Positions 1-8,975 are shown, numbered from the stretch's first letter. The stretch is DNA of 64,000 nt from Marivita sp. S6314 (GCF_023015985.1 NZ_JALKAO010000003.1:310001-374000); one strand, 5' to 3'. Translations and numbers: made by a program. The notes: a model not told the origin generated them from the letters alone.

Positions 1-116
1 ATTCACCACACTACGCTCCCCCGAGCAGTAACCAACGTGTAACGAAGCGGAATGGCGATTTCCCGCCGCGAAACGGGCGGCGAAATGGTCTTAATTTGGC
101 GAAGCTGTGTCTAAAA

Positions 117-917
117 CTAAGGCGAAATTCGACGTGCCATTTTACGGATCGACCGTTTGGCCTCCTGAATGTCCTTCTCCGGAAGACCACTGCGGTTAAG
201 CGCAAGAAACACCGCGTCAATGCCAATGTCGGGTTGCACGTTTTCGGGCGGCAGAACGGTCAATTCCGACATGTCAAAATCAGGCAGATCAAACAGGTCG
301 ATCAGGGGGTGCAGTGGGCCAAGTGACCGTTCGGCTGACACGTCCAGCGATGTGGAAACCACCTTGGCCGGGGCCACGTCGTCGGCCACTTCGCCCAAAA
401 TATCCTGAAAGCCCCGCGCGTCGTCAAACTGGGCGCGATAGGCCTCGAAATCAAGCGTCAACCGTGTGCTGCGCAGGTTTTGCCACCACGTACTGCGCAT
501 CCAAGCGTCGGCGTCGCGCGTCGAGAAATAGAAGGTCAGGTCGGTGTCGGTGCCGAAATGGGCCAAAGCCGCTTCGGAGAGACATTTCATCACAAGACCG
601 GCGCTGTCGTAGCACTCAAGACCATGCCGACCCGGCATGTGCCCGGACAGGTCTTCGGACGATATCAAAACCGGGCGGGAGTCCTGCGGATCAATCGTTT
701 CGAAAAAACTCAGCGCTGCACGCACGACGCGCCGCAGGGTCTTTTCGTTCGGATCAATAGAAAACGTCCGGGCCTTGGTCGTCAGATCCTCGAAATGTTC
801 CTTCAGGAACACCCTGAGATGCGGCGTCAAGAGATCGGCATTCTCGCGGAGCATGGCCTGAACGCTGGTGGTTCCCGTTTTGTGAAAGCCCGCGTGAATG
901 ACGATTTGGGTTGTCAC
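117..917 (-). CDS. Sulfotransferase family protein
   Basis: A 266-residue protein that probably transfers sulfate from PAPS to an unknown acceptor. The N-terminal [11 protein letters not shown] matches the 5'-phosphosulfate-binding loop of sulfotransferases. A second conserved stretch, [10 protein letters not shown] around residue 83, fits the strand before the 3'-phosphate-binding region. The start is GTG and overlaps the rimM stop as GTGA, so it is probably translationally coupled to rimM. The gene is not a normal member of the rpsP-rimM-trmD cluster and looks like a lineage-specific insertion. The acceptor (glycan, lipid or small molecule) cannot be read from sequence. Confidence 0.75.
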   Translation of the reverse strand: MTTQIVIHAGFHKTGTTSVQAMLRENADLLTPHLRVFLKEHFEDLTTKARTFSIDPNEKTLRRVVRAALSFFETIDPQDSRPVLISSEDLSGHMPGRHGLECYDSAGLVMKCLSEAALAHFGTDTDLTFYFSTRDADAWMRSTWWQNLRSTRLTLDFEAYRAQFDDARGFQDILGEVADDVAPAKVVSTSLDVSAERSLGPLHPLIDLFDLPDFDMSELTVLPPENVQPDIGIDAVFLALNRSGLPEKDIQEAKRSIRKMARRISP

Positions 918-1420
918 GAAAACAGGCCTTCGGGCGGATCCGCCACGATGCGCCCTTGCGTCAGGTCCACGGTCGGAACCACGGCTTTGGTAAAGGGCAG
1001 CAGGACGGTTTGTTTTTGACCGGGTGCTGACAGTTCCAAAAGATCGTCCGAGCCATTGTTGATGATCGACAAAACCTTACCCAAGGATGTGCCGCCCGTG
1101 TCGGTGACGGTCAGGCCGATCAAATCGGCATGGTAAAATTCGTCATCCGGCAAGGACGGCAAACGCTCGCGCGGCACAAAAAGCTGTACGCCGCGCATCG
1201 CATCGGCGGCTTCCTTGTTGGTGATCCCCGACAGACGCGCGGCCAACCCGTTCTTGATCTGCCGCGTGATCTTGATGGTAAAGCTTTGCGTGCCGTCCTC
1301 GGTCTCAAGCGGTGCGTACTCCGCGATATCGCTGGGGGTCGCGGTAAAGCTCTTCAGGCGCACTTCACCACGCACGCCGAAGGCCCCGGCAATCGCTCCG
1401 ACACAGACTTTTTCACTCAC
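914..1420 (-). CDS. rimM: Ribosome maturation factor RimM
   Basis: A 168-residue protein of normal family length. RimM binds ribosomal protein S19 and helps mature the 3' domain of 16S rRNA in the 30S subunit. The N-terminal [21 protein letters not shown] is the typical first strand of the RimM beta-barrel. The C-terminal half is the PRC-like barrel, with the conserved DLIGLTV and [13 protein letters not shown] segments. It lies downstream of rpsP on the same strand, as is usual, but here a MipA-like gene separates the two. Confidence 0.95.
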   Translation of the reverse strand: MSEKVCVGAIAGAFGVRGEVRLKSFTATPSDIAEYAPLETEDGTQSFTIKITRQIKNGLAARLSGITNKEAADAMRGVQLFVPRERLPSLPDDEFYHADLIGLTVTDTGGTSLGKVLSIINNGSDDLLELSAPGQKQTVLLPFTKAVVPTVDLTQGRIVADPPEGLFS

Positions 1421-1494
1421 GGCAAACGCTCCAGATCACTGCATGCGATTGGATAAACCAGACACGCGCCCGGTGGCAATTGCACAGACAGTGA

Positions 1495-2316
1495 TCACCC
1501 GCCGATGCTGAACACGCGGGTCACGCCAAACCGAATGCCCCATTGCTCGTCATCACCATGTTCGACAATCGGACTGTCGGCGGCGTCGCCGGTGAATTTC
1601 TCCCACGTGACCGCACCTTCCAGCCCCCAGACATCATTGATCTGGTAACGCGCGCCGAACTCCACACCGGTCGAGATAAGCCCGCCATCGGGGTCGTAGG
1701 CAGGCAATGCAGCACTGGCTTCGCTGGGCGTAATGCCAAAGTAGGTCGCGGAATAATCCTCATCGCCGAAAAACAGCCGTGGTCCCAGCGACAGCCTCAG
1801 CCGGTCGGTCGGACGCAGAATCGCGTCGGCTCCAACTTCACCGACCCAGCCTTCATGTCCACCAAACCCGCGGCGCACCTCGCCGAAGGCGGCAAAGTGT
1901 TCGGTGCCATAGCGAACCGATCCGCCCAGTTCGAGCGCCGCATCGATATCGTCCAACCCGGCCAGTTCGCTGAAGTCATCTGCGCTGCGTTCTTTGACAA
2001 ACCGGAACGACCCGCCAAAGGTCAGACCCATGTTATCCGCCCAAGGGTCCGGATTGCCCAATCTGCGTCCATTGCGCAGCGCCAGGTAGTTGAACTGAAA
2101 GCCAAGGTCAGGGCCGACTTCCAACTCGTCCGAGCCGAAATATTCTGGCGTCGCGCTGACGCCGCCGCGCAGCGTGAACACAAACCGGGGCGACGCGGCG
2201 GCTGGCGCGGGTGCGATCACGGCGGTGCTGTCGGCCGACGTGTCGAGCCCCGCTGCAAACGCAGGTGTTGCAAGGGCGGCGACAAGGCTTGTCAGAAGGG
2301 CGGGGCGCGCAAACAT
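1495..2316 (-). CDS. MipA/OmpV family outer-membrane protein
   Basis: A 273-residue predicted outer-membrane beta-barrel. The chosen ATG at 2316 begins a clear signal peptide (MFARPALLTSLVAALATPAFA) and has AAGGA upstream; the frame stays open further upstream but without sense. The mature part has alternating amphipathic strands and the family-like segments GGVSATPEYFGSDE and GPRLFFGDEDYSATYFGI, ending in an aromatic-rich strand. MipA scaffolds murein synthesis in E. coli, while many homologues have no known role. It interrupts the usual rpsP-rimM pairing. Confidence 0.85.
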   Translation of the reverse strand: MFARPALLTSLVAALATPAFAAGLDTSADSTAVIAPAPAAASPRFVFTLRGGVSATPEYFGSDELEVGPDLGFQFNYLALRNGRRLGNPDPWADNMGLTFGGSFRFVKERSADDFSELAGLDDIDAALELGGSVRYGTEHFAAFGEVRRGFGGHEGWVGEVGADAILRPTDRLRLSLGPRLFFGDEDYSATYFGITPSEASAALPAYDPDGGLISTGVEFGARYQINDVWGLEGAVTWEKFTGDAADSPIVEHGDDEQWGIRFGVTRVFSIGG

Positions 2317-2496
2317 GGCTGAAGAATCCTTCAGGTTAAGGGGTTCAATTGTGAAATGGTGTGACGCCCGTCGCGCGTCAAGCGTTGCCATCGGCAATCG
2401 CAAAAATGGCGGCCCTGCGGTGAATGCAAGCCGCAATGCTGTGACAAAAATCAGACAGGCAGGCGGGCCCAATCGTCATAGAGCAGAGCCTTGGTG

Positions 2497-2523
2497 CGGA
2501 TGGCCGGGTGGGCCGGCCATCCG
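2497..2523 (-). terminator. Strong hairpin downstream of rpsP
   Basis: Perfect 11-bp inverted repeat (2497-2507 with 2513-2523, loop GTGGG) just after the rpsP stop on the minus strand. There is no U-tract, so it may be an attenuator or RNA-stabilising hairpin rather than a full intrinsic terminator. Confidence 0.5.
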
Positions 2524-2538
2524 CGATGCTGCGGCAGA

Positions 2539-2928
2539 TTACTCTGCTGCTGCGTCTTCTGTCGCAGGTGCCGCATCGGCCTCTGCTGCTTCAGCGGCTT
2601 TCGCAGCTTTTGCTTCGGCACGTTCCTGAGCGGCTTTGCCTGGAACGGCTTTCTTCGGATTGTTGCGCTCTTTCTTCTCAACCACGCCAGCGGCTTCAAG
2701 GAAGCGCGACACGCGGTCCGTGACCTGTGCGCCTTCGCCCAGCCAGTACTGGATGCGCTCGACGTCCATCTTCACGCGCTCTTCGCTGTCTTTCGGCAGC
2801 AGCGGGTTATACGTGCCCAGCTTTTCGATGAAGCGACCATCGCGCGGCATACGGCTGTCGGCGGCAACGATACGGTAGAAGGGGCGCTTTTTGGAACCGC
2901 CACGGGCGAGACGAATTTTGATAGCCAT
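2539..2928 (-). CDS. rpsP: 30S ribosomal protein S16
   Basis: A 129-residue S16. The first 80 residues are canonical ([20 protein letters not shown], then a [15 protein letters not shown] segment). The C-terminus is a charged, Ala/Glu-rich low-complexity tail of about 45 residues, common in alphaproteobacterial S16. It binds 16S rRNA and stabilises 30S assembly. It sits between chorismate mutase upstream and mipA/rimM downstream on one strand. Confidence 0.97.
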   Translation of the reverse strand: MAIKIRLARGGSKKRPFYRIVAADSRMPRDGRFIEKLGTYNPLLPKDSEERVKMDVERIQYWLGEGAQVTDRVSRFLEAAGVVEKKERNNPKKAVPGKAAQERAEAKAAKAAEAAEADAAPATEDAAAE

Positions 2929-2968
2929 TTGGTATTCTCCTAGGTTTTCGAGATGACGGGATGACCCG

Positions 2969-3265
2969 TCACGATTGCTTTTGTTTGTGGTGTTGGATGA
3001 CTTCCTGAATGATGAAGTTCAGGAATTTCTTGGCGAACTCAGGGTCTAGATCAGCCTGAGCCGCAAGCTCTTCGAGCCGCGCGATCTGCTTTTCTTCGCG
3101 CGCGGGGTCTGAGGGCGGGAGGTCGTGTTGAGCTTTAAGCTCTCCCACGGCCTGTGTGTGTTTGAACCGTTCGGCCAGCGTGAACACGAGGATCGCATCC
3201 AGCCGGTCGATGCTTTCGCGATGGCCTTTGAGAAGCTCTGCGGCGCGGGTCACGGTGTCGGTCAT
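2969..3265 (-). CDS. Chorismate mutase (AroQ type)
   Basis: A 98-residue all-helical protein that converts chorismate to prephenate for Phe/Tyr synthesis. The frame remains open far upstream, but the real start is the ATG at 3265 ([20 protein letters not shown]), one base after the stop of the preceding acetyltransferase. The family marks are the [16 protein letters not shown] helix, the K in [19 protein letters not shown], and the C-terminal [13 protein letters not shown] helix. A chorismate mutase next to rpsP is, as I recall, usual in Rhodobacterales. Confidence 0.9.
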   Translation of the reverse strand: MTDTVTRAAELLKGHRESIDRLDAILVFTLAERFKHTQAVGELKAQHDLPPSDPAREEKQIARLEELAAQADLDPEFAKKFLNFIIQEVIQHHKQKQS

Positions 3266-3266
3266 G

Positions 3267-3869
3267 TCAGTCAATGGCCCAGCCTTTCGGTTTGAACAGA
3301 GGGTCCTGGTAATGCGCGATTTCCATGTCGATCCCGTGCGCCAACTGCGTGCCGCGCAGGGCGTCGGGACTCGGGTGGCGGTAGACCACATCGCTGCCAT
3401 CCACGGTGGGCGCGTCATGGTCCTTGGTGCAGCCAAGCCGCTCGGCCAGGCGGATGGAGTCGAGGTTCTTGGGGTCAAGATAGCTGACAGCGGTCTCCCA
3501 CCCCTGATCGTAGTAGAATTGGCGCACGCGATGGGTGGCCTCAAGCGCATAGCCCTGACCGGCCTGTTCCGGCCAGATGATCCACGCGATCTCGCGCTCG
3601 GGCCATTTCGCCGGAGACCAGCCGCCCGCCATGCCGACGGTTTCGTCTGTTTCGCGCAGATGCACCATCCACATGCCAAAGCCCCGGATTTCCCAGTGCC
3701 CGATCTCGGCAGCATACAGCATCCACGCCTCATAGGCATTGAGCGGCCCCCCCATGAAGCGAGAGCGATAAGATGCAAAGGTTGCCTTGAAATCGGGGTA
3801 ATCTTCGGGTTCCGGCCCACGCAAAATGAGGCGCTTGGTCTCCAAGACCGGAATGTCGCGATGTCCCAT
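3267..3869 (-). CDS. GNAT N-acetyltransferase, RimJ/RimL type (array copy 1)
   Basis: A 200-residue acetyl-CoA-dependent acyltransferase. It begins with the family opening LETKRLILRGPEPEDYPDF and carries the acetyl-CoA loop PEQAGQGYALEATHRV, followed by SYLDPKNLDSIRLAERLGC, the usual beta5-alpha4 region. It is the last of five consecutive paralogues transcribed from the ffh side, and ends one base before chorismate mutase. The substrate is unknown; RimJ-like enzymes acetylate N-termini of proteins or small amines. Confidence 0.88.
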   Translation of the reverse strand: MGHRDIPVLETKRLILRGPEPEDYPDFKATFASYRSRFMGGPLNAYEAWMLYAAEIGHWEIRGFGMWMVHLRETDETVGMAGGWSPAKWPEREIAWIIWPEQAGQGYALEATHRVRQFYYDQGWETAVSYLDPKNLDSIRLAERLGCTKDHDAPTVDGSDVVYRHPSPDALRGTQLAHGIDMEIAHYQDPLFKPKGWAID

Positions 3870-4384
3870 TACGCGGCCTCCTGCTTTGGGTGGCGATAAA
3901 GATGCGCGATATTCCCGCGCAGCGTGATCTCGGTCTCGAACTTCGCGCCAACGCGCTTTGCCAGTGCGGCCGATCTGGCGTTGTCGGGCGCGATATAGCT
4001 TGGCAGATGATCAAATCCGAAATGCGTTGCCGCCGCGTGCCGCGCGGCGATCACGGCCTCGCTCGCAAGGCCCTTGCCCTCAAACTCCGCCATGATCCCG
4101 TAGCCGAGTTCCGGCTCTGGCCAGTCCCGTGGATGGAAGATGCCCGCAAAGCCGATATAGCGGTCCTTACCGGGTTCGGTGATATGCCACAGACCATGCC
4201 CAAGAAGATGCCATTGGCCCATATTCTTGAGCAGGACGCCCCAAACATCGTTGTGTTCCAGCGGTCCGCCGTTGAACGCACTGCGCGGGTCCTGGAAGTA
4301 GGCGCGCAGCGGCTCGAAATCCTCGACCTTGGGCGCACGCAGGACAAGCCGGTCTGTGGTGATGGTCGGAATGGTGACACTCAT
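3869..4384 (-). CDS. GNAT N-acetyltransferase (array copy 2)
   Basis: A 171-residue paralogue of its neighbours. It starts ITTDRLVLRAPKVEDFEPL and has the acetyl-CoA loop EFEGKGLASEAVIAA, then IAPDNARSAALAKRVGA. Its stop overlaps the start of copy 1 by one base and its own start overlaps the stop of copy 3 (ATGA), so the array is probably co-translated. The product differs enough from the others to suggest an old duplication with divergence of substrate. Confidence 0.88.
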   Translation of the reverse strand: MSVTIPTITTDRLVLRAPKVEDFEPLRAYFQDPRSAFNGGPLEHNDVWGVLLKNMGQWHLLGHGLWHITEPGKDRYIGFAGIFHPRDWPEPELGYGIMAEFEGKGLASEAVIAARHAAATHFGFDHLPSYIAPDNARSAALAKRVGAKFETEITLRGNIAHLYRHPKQEAA

Positions 4385-4908
4385 GCCAACGCCTCCGGTC
4401 CCGGATGACGATACAGCATGTCTTCGCCCATATTCGGGTTGTCGTAGGTCCGCTCGTACGTGGCCCCCATCCGTTCGGCGAGGCGAATGGAGCGGGTGTT
4501 GCCCGGAACGATGTTTGACGTCAGCGTGGTGAAGCCAAGGTCCTCATAGGCCCATTGGCGCACGCGGAGCGCCGCTTCGTAAGCGATGCCCTTGCCTTCG
4601 AACCCGTCGAATACCACCCAACCGACTTCCGGTTCGGGCCAGCCTTCGGGATTCCAGATGCCTGCGATCCCGGCCGGTTTGCCCGAGGCTTTGTCTTCGA
4701 TGATGAAGTAGCCGTAGCCATGCCAGTGCCAATGCCCGACATTCAACGCAAACCAGCGCCACGCATCGGGACGATTGTCAAAACCGCCAAACCCGTCCGA
4801 ACGCACTTCGTCCATGAGGAAGGCAATCACCGCGTCCGCGTCCGCCTTCACGGGCGAGCGCAGGATCAGGCGGTTCGTTTCTAACCGGGGGGCAAGCGTA
4901 AGGGTCAT
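4381..4908 (-). CDS. GNAT N-acetyltransferase (array copy 3)
   Basis: A 175-residue acetyltransferase. The chosen ATG at 4908 gives the family opening LETNRLILRSPVKADAD. The frame is also open through the upstream palindromic spacer, but that extension is not family-like. The acetyl-CoA loop is FDGFEGKGIAYEAALRV, then NIVPGNTRSIRLAERMGA. No clear Shine-Dalgarno site precedes the start; instead the 91-base spacer holds three perfect palindromes, so initiation may depend on RNA structure. Confidence 0.85.
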   Translation of the reverse strand: MTLTLAPRLETNRLILRSPVKADADAVIAFLMDEVRSDGFGGFDNRPDAWRWFALNVGHWHWHGYGYFIIEDKASGKPAGIAGIWNPEGWPEPEVGWVVFDGFEGKGIAYEAALRVRQWAYEDLGFTTLTSNIVPGNTRSIRLAERMGATYERTYDNPNMGEDMLYRHPGPEALA

Positions 4909-4915
4909 GGGCAGG

Positions 4916-4981
4916 ACGCCTTTTCGAAAAGGCGTACCACGTGGTTTGCAAACCACGTCCCAAGCGTCTTCCAAGACGCTT
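4916..4981. repeat. Three tandem 20-bp perfect palindromes
   Basis: Within the 91-base gap between array copies 4 and 3 are three back-to-back palindromes, each about 20 bp with 9-10 bp arms: 4916-4935 (centre TTCGAA), 4939-4958 (centre TTGCAA) and 4962-4981 (centre TTCCAA). All share a TTNNAA core. This layout suggests an intergenic repeat family or an RNA triple hairpin rather than a simple terminator, as there is no U-run. Read on either strand it would encode TPFRKGV-like peptides. Confidence 0.75.
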
Positions 4982-4999
4982 TCTGCGCAAGCGGAGTTG

Positions 5000-5533
5000 T
5001 CATGCATAAGCCTCCGGGCTGCCATCGGTGTCGGGGCTGTGTCGATAGACAACGGTGTCGTCCGCCGTCTCGCCTTCGGGCAGCGCGGCCGCAGGATCGT
5101 GCCTTGCGCCAAGCCGTGTCGCAAGCGCGATCGACCGCATGTTATCGGGCGCAATGTAGCTGACCAGCGTTGAATACCCCTGCTCCCAGCCCCAGGCCAG
5201 AACCGCCAACGCGGCCTCGGTGGCAAACCCCTGACCTTCGGCTGTTTCCAGCAACGTCCAGCCAATCTCACGCTCCGGGAAATGCGGGGGGCGCAGGATA
5301 CCGATCTGGCCAAGGAAGGTGCCGTCCCGCGTTTCGATACCCCAGGCGCCGTGCCCCATAAGGTCCCACATCGCAATCTCTGACGCCATCCAGCGCCATG
5401 CATGCACGCGCGGGATCGGACCGCCCATATGCCGGGCGCGATCCGTCTCGAAAAGATCGCACAGCGCGTCAAGGTCGCTGGCAATGTGATGGCGCAGCCG
5501 CAGGCGTGGGGTTTCGATGAGAGGGGCGGTCAT
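5000..5533 (-). CDS. GNAT N-acetyltransferase (array copy 4)
   Basis: A 177-residue paralogue with the opening IETPRLRLRHHIASDLDAL, acetyl-CoA loop LETAEGQGFATEAALAV and SYIAPDNMRSIALATRLGA. The start at 5533 overlaps the stop of copy 5 as ATGA. The open frame upstream is out of register with the family and was rejected. Together with its neighbours it forms a five-gene acetyltransferase run between ffh and chorismate mutase. Confidence 0.87.
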   Translation of the reverse strand: MTAPLIETPRLRLRHHIASDLDALCDLFETDRARHMGGPIPRVHAWRWMASEIAMWDLMGHGAWGIETRDGTFLGQIGILRPPHFPEREIGWTLLETAEGQGFATEAALAVLAWGWEQGYSTLVSYIAPDNMRSIALATRLGARHDPAAALPEGETADDTVVYRHSPDTDGSPEAYA

Positions 5534-6036
5534 GAAAAACCCTCTGCCGTCAGCGCATATGTCAACGCGCCTTTGTACCAGTCCGGCGCGGGACGGTCGG
5601 TCAATTTCGCACCAAGCCGTTCGGCAAGCGCCCGTGACGCGGTGTTTGCTTTCTGGATCAGGATGCGCAGGTTGGCCCAACCGCAGTCGATAAGAAGGTG
5701 ACGCGCGGCAGCATAGGCCGCTTCAAACGCGTAGCCTTGCCCCTCGACCGATTTGTCCCACAACGCCCATGAAAACGAGTTGTCGCCGCTTACCTCGGTC
5801 AGAAGCCCGGTGTGCCCGATTGCAACGCCGCTGCGTTCGATCACGTAGCGCCCGTGACCGCGCAGTTCCCAATGGCCGACGAGCATCGCAAAGCGATCAA
5901 ACGCTTCCTCAGCATCCACCGCACCGCCTTGAAAATGCGCGCGGTCGCTGGCGCAATAGCGCGCGAAGCTATCCAGATCGGACAGCTTTGGCCGACGGAG
6001 AATCAGCCGCCGGGTGATGAGGGTGTCAGTCACCAT
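5530..6036 (-). CDS. GNAT N-acetyltransferase (array copy 5, first transcribed)
   Basis: A 168-residue paralogue that opens the array 62 bases after ffh. Family marks are LITRRLILRRPKLSDLDSF, acetyl-CoA loop KSVEGQGYAFEAAYAA and a shortened beta5 region (LRILIQKANTASRALAERLGA). It lacks the IAPDN motif of copies 2 and 4, so it is the most divergent member. It is probably in the same transcription unit as ffh. Confidence 0.86.
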   Translation of the reverse strand: MVTDTLITRRLILRRPKLSDLDSFARYCASDRAHFQGGAVDAEEAFDRFAMLVGHWELRGHGRYVIERSGVAIGHTGLLTEVSGDNSFSWALWDKSVEGQGYAFEAAYAAARHLLIDCGWANLRILIQKANTASRALAERLGAKLTDRPAPDWYKGALTYALTAEGFS

Positions 6037-6098
6037 GGTTTAACGGACGCCTTTGCGCCGACGGTCAGTGTTTGCATATTTTTGAAAAAGAGATGTCA

Positions 6099-7598
6099 TC
6101 ATTTCTTTTTCCCAAAGCCGGACAGACCCGGAGGCAAGCCCATACCGCCGCCCATGCCGGGCAGGCCGCCTTTGCCGCCCATCGCCTTGGCGGCTTGTTC
6201 CAGTGCCTTGGGGTCCATGTTGCCCATCATTTCTTCCGGGGAACCGCCTTTGCCCAACATGCCCTTCATGGCCTGTTTCAGCATGCCGCCTTTGCCCATT
6301 TTGCCCATCTTCTTCATCATGTCCGACATCTGGCGCTGCATTTTCAGCAGTTTGTTCAGGTCGGACACCTCCATTCCTGCGCCCTTGGCGATCCGCTTTT
6401 TGCGGCTGGCCTGAAGCAGCGCGGGATTGGCGCGTTCTTTCTTGGTCATGGATTGAATCAGCGCGATCTGCTGGCGCAGCATGCGGTCGTCGATCCCTGC
6501 GCCGTCCATCTGCTTTTGCATTTTGGCGGCCCCCGGCATCATCGCCAGCATGCCTTCCATGCCGCCCATCTTCATCATCTGTTCCAGCTGCATCTTCAGG
6601 TCGTTCATGTTGAACTGACCCTTCTGGAAACGCTTCATCATGCGCTCGGCCTGTTCGACCTCGAGCGTCTGCTGCGCCTTTTCCACAAGCGCCACGATGT
6701 CGCCCATGCCCAAGATGCGGCCCGCGATGCGGTCGGGTTCGAACGTCTCAAGCGCGTCCATTTTTTCGCCAAGGCCGACGAAGCGGATTGGCTTGCCAGT
6801 GACCGCGCGCATCGACAGGGCGGCACCGCCGCGCCCGTCGCCGTCCATACGGGTGAGGACGACGCCTGAGATCCCGATACGTTCGTCAAAATTTTCCGCT
6901 GTGTGCACCGCGTCCTGACCTGTCAGGCCATCGACCACCAACAGCGTTTCGCGCGGGTTGGCGACATCGCGCACCGCTTCGACCTGCGCCATCAGTTCTT
7001 CGTCGATGGACAGGCGACCGGCTGTGTCAAGCATGTAGACGTCATAACCGCCCAAAGACGCCTGCGTCTTGGCGCGCTTGGCGATGGCGACCGGGTCTTC
7101 GCCCTTGACGATGGGCAGGGTGTCGACCCCGATTTGCACACCCAAGATCTGCAACTGCTCCATCGCGGCAGGGCGGTTGACGTCCAAAGACGCCATCAGA
7201 ACCTTCTTGCCGTCGCGCTCTTTCAGCCGTTTTGCGATCTTGGCCGTCGTCGTTGTCTTACCGCCCCCCTGCAGACCAACCATCAGGATCGGGGCAGGCG
7301 GGTTGTCGATCTTGAGCTTGCCGGGGTCTTCATCGCCGGTCAGGACGTGCTTCAATTCGTCATGGACGATCTTGACGACCTGCTGGCCCGGTGTGACCGA
7401 CTTGGTGACGGCCTGACCGGTGGCCTTGCCTTGCACCGCTTTCACAAAGTCGCGGGCAACGGGCAGGGATACGTCGGCTTCAAGCAGGGCGACACGGACT
7501 TCCCGCAGGGCGGTTTTAACGTCATCCTCGGACAACGCGCCCTGTTTGGTGAGCCGATCAAAGACGCCGCCAAGGCGTTCGGACAGATTTTCAAACAT
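6099..7598 (-). CDS. ffh: Signal recognition particle protein Ffh
   Basis: A 499-residue SRP54 GTPase that binds 4.5S RNA and signal sequences and docks ribosomes at FtsY. The N domain (1-90) is followed by the GTPase domain with P-loop GLQGGGKTTTTAK, DTAGRL and TRMDGDGRGG. The M domain after about residue 300 is methionine-rich, with the RNA-binding helices around SMTKKERANPALL and KRIAKGAGMEVSDLNKLLK. The tail is a long Gly/Met-rich segment. It heads the block running to rpsP. Confidence 0.97.
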   Translation of the reverse strand: MFENLSERLGGVFDRLTKQGALSEDDVKTALREVRVALLEADVSLPVARDFVKAVQGKATGQAVTKSVTPGQQVVKIVHDELKHVLTGDEDPGKLKIDNPPAPILMVGLQGGGKTTTTAKIAKRLKERDGKKVLMASLDVNRPAAMEQLQILGVQIGVDTLPIVKGEDPVAIAKRAKTQASLGGYDVYMLDTAGRLSIDEELMAQVEAVRDVANPRETLLVVDGLTGQDAVHTAENFDERIGISGVVLTRMDGDGRGGAALSMRAVTGKPIRFVGLGEKMDALETFEPDRIAGRILGMGDIVALVEKAQQTLEVEQAERMMKRFQKGQFNMNDLKMQLEQMMKMGGMEGMLAMMPGAAKMQKQMDGAGIDDRMLRQQIALIQSMTKKERANPALLQASRKKRIAKGAGMEVSDLNKLLKMQRQMSDMMKKMGKMGKGGMLKQAMKGMLGKGGSPEEMMGNMDPKALEQAAKAMGGKGGLPGMGGGMGLPPGLSGFGKKK

Positions 7599-7816
7599 GG
7601 GCTTTCGCCTCCCTAACCGCTGGATCTATCCCCGATGTAAGGGCCAGCAGCGCATAAACCAAACGTCACGCCACAGGCGTGCAGCAAAACAGTTGCGCCC
7701 CCACGGGCGTAACACGCTGGTGGAGGGCGATCCCGGGCATAGCCCAAGGGACCGGAAAGCTGAACTTCCCGGAGTTGCAGGCCGTTTAGTCGGTCTGCCC
7801 TGCGAGAGTCAAGCTA
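7599..7816 (-). promoter_or_regulatory. Structured ffh leader (possible cis RNA)
   Basis: A 218-base gap upstream of ffh with several hairpins: 7667-7681 (6-bp stem, loop ACA), 7692-7713 (9-bp stem, one G-U, loop CCAC) and a shorter one around 7764-7777. There is no protein-like frame. I recall an ffh-associated RNA motif described for alphaproteobacteria, and this stretch is in the right place, but I could not match a consensus. Confidence 0.35.
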
Positions 7817-8308
7817 TCATGGCGTATCGGGTGTTCTGTGCCGTTCCATCCAGCGGTTGATGGCATCCACGGCGCGCACCGGTCCCTTGGTGTTGGTGTA
7901 GACAATGGTGATGGGATGCGTGCCCTTGTCCGGCCCTTTGTGAAACATCAACGCCGCGCGCCGCGTTCCACTGTTGTTTTTGCTGCGGGAGTCCTGCGTC
8001 ACCGCGTGGGACAGATCGTCCAGATCAAAGGTCTTTTCCGAATAACCAAGCAGGCTGCGTCGACGCAACGTGACAAGACCTGAATGTCGATCAAGAATAA
8101 GTTGTGTTCGCCGCACAAATGCCAGCAGGAACACCGCACCGCCGATGGATCCGGCAATCAGCATGACCATGCCACCCAACAGGGTGTCTGACATGCGCAG
8201 CACTCCAGCACCGACGAAAACCAACATGAACAACACCAATCCCAAGGACAGCAGCCAAGGTGTATTGGCGAGGATCAATTGGGTGTCGGTGTCGCGGGTA
8301 ACCTTCAT
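7817..8308 (-). CDS. Two-helix membrane protein, PH-like tail
   Basis: A 163-residue protein of unknown function. It has two hydrophobic helices (about residues 17-37 and 44-65) followed by a soluble domain rich in beta strands (LILDRHSGLVTLRRRSLLGYSEKTFDLDDL). This order resembles small bacterial membrane proteins with a pleckstrin-homology-like fold. It is a single gene between the ffh leader and azoR. No catalytic motif is visible. Confidence 0.6.
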   Translation of the reverse strand: MKVTRDTDTQLILANTPWLLSLGLVLFMLVFVGAGVLRMSDTLLGGMVMLIAGSIGGAVFLLAFVRRTQLILDRHSGLVTLRRRSLLGYSEKTFDLDDLSHAVTQDSRSKNNSGTRRAALMFHKGPDKGTHPITIVYTNTKGPVRAVDAINRWMERHRTPDTP

Positions 8309-8359
8309 AAGGCGCGAGTGTACCCGCGCCTTATGTGTGTGGTCCAGACAGTCAGGCGG

Positions 8360-8941
8360 TTACGCCGCCAGTTTTTCGAGCGCAGCGTCTGCTTTTGCGT
8401 GGGAGGCGTCAGCATCCACCATCAGCTGATCGGCTGCCACAAACTGGACATCTGTGATGCCAACAAAGCCGAGGACGTGGCGCAGATAGCCGCTGGCAAA
8501 GTCGATGTCGGAACCCACTTCGGTACCACCGGAGGCGATGGCGATGATTGCGCGCTTTCCGTCCAGCAATCCCTTGGGGCCGGTTTCGGTGTAGTTGAAC
8601 GTGACACCCGCGCGGGCGATCTGATCGACCCACGCCTTGAGCGCGGCCGGGATGCCGAAATTGTAGATCGGGGTGCTGATGACAATCGTATCCGCGGCTT
8701 TGAGTTCGGACACAAGCTGGTCGGACAACGCCAGCGTGTCACGCTGCGCATCAGAACGATCGGCGTCCGGTGTCCAGTTGGCGGCAAGCCAGGCTTCGTC
8801 GATCGCGGGCACTGCGGTGGCCAGATCGCGGGTCAGCGTTGTGGCAGGGGCCAAACGGTCAATGATGCGGTCCGCCAGTTTGCGGCTTTCGGAACCGGTG
8901 CGGCGGGCGGATGCGTCGATGCGCAATACTGTGTGTGTCAT
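8360..8941 (-). CDS. azoR: FMN-dependent NADH-azoreductase
   Basis: A 193-residue flavodoxin-like quinone/azo reductase of normal length. Family segments are LRIDASARRTGSESRKLAD near the N-terminus (FMN phosphate binding), TPIYNFGIPAALKAWVDQIARAGVTF in the middle, and IASGGTEVGSDIDFASGYLRHVLGF. It reduces quinones and azo compounds with NAD(P)H in the cytoplasm, probably against electrophile stress. It is divergent from a LysR gene that likely controls it. Confidence 0.93.
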   Translation of the reverse strand: MTHTVLRIDASARRTGSESRKLADRIIDRLAPATTLTRDLATAVPAIDEAWLAANWTPDADRSDAQRDTLALSDQLVSELKAADTIVISTPIYNFGIPAALKAWVDQIARAGVTFNYTETGPKGLLDGKRAIIAIASGGTEVGSDIDFASGYLRHVLGFVGITDVQFVAADQLMVDADASHAKADAALEKLAA

Positions 8942-8975
8942 GGGTGTGTTTCCTTTTCTGGGGCGTTGACGTTTC

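Noticed and set aside
7599..7816. Possibility that the ffh leader is the 4.5S/SRP RNA gene
   Set aside because: The conserved GGUCAGGUCCGGAAGGAAGCAGC core of SRP RNA is not there on either strand.
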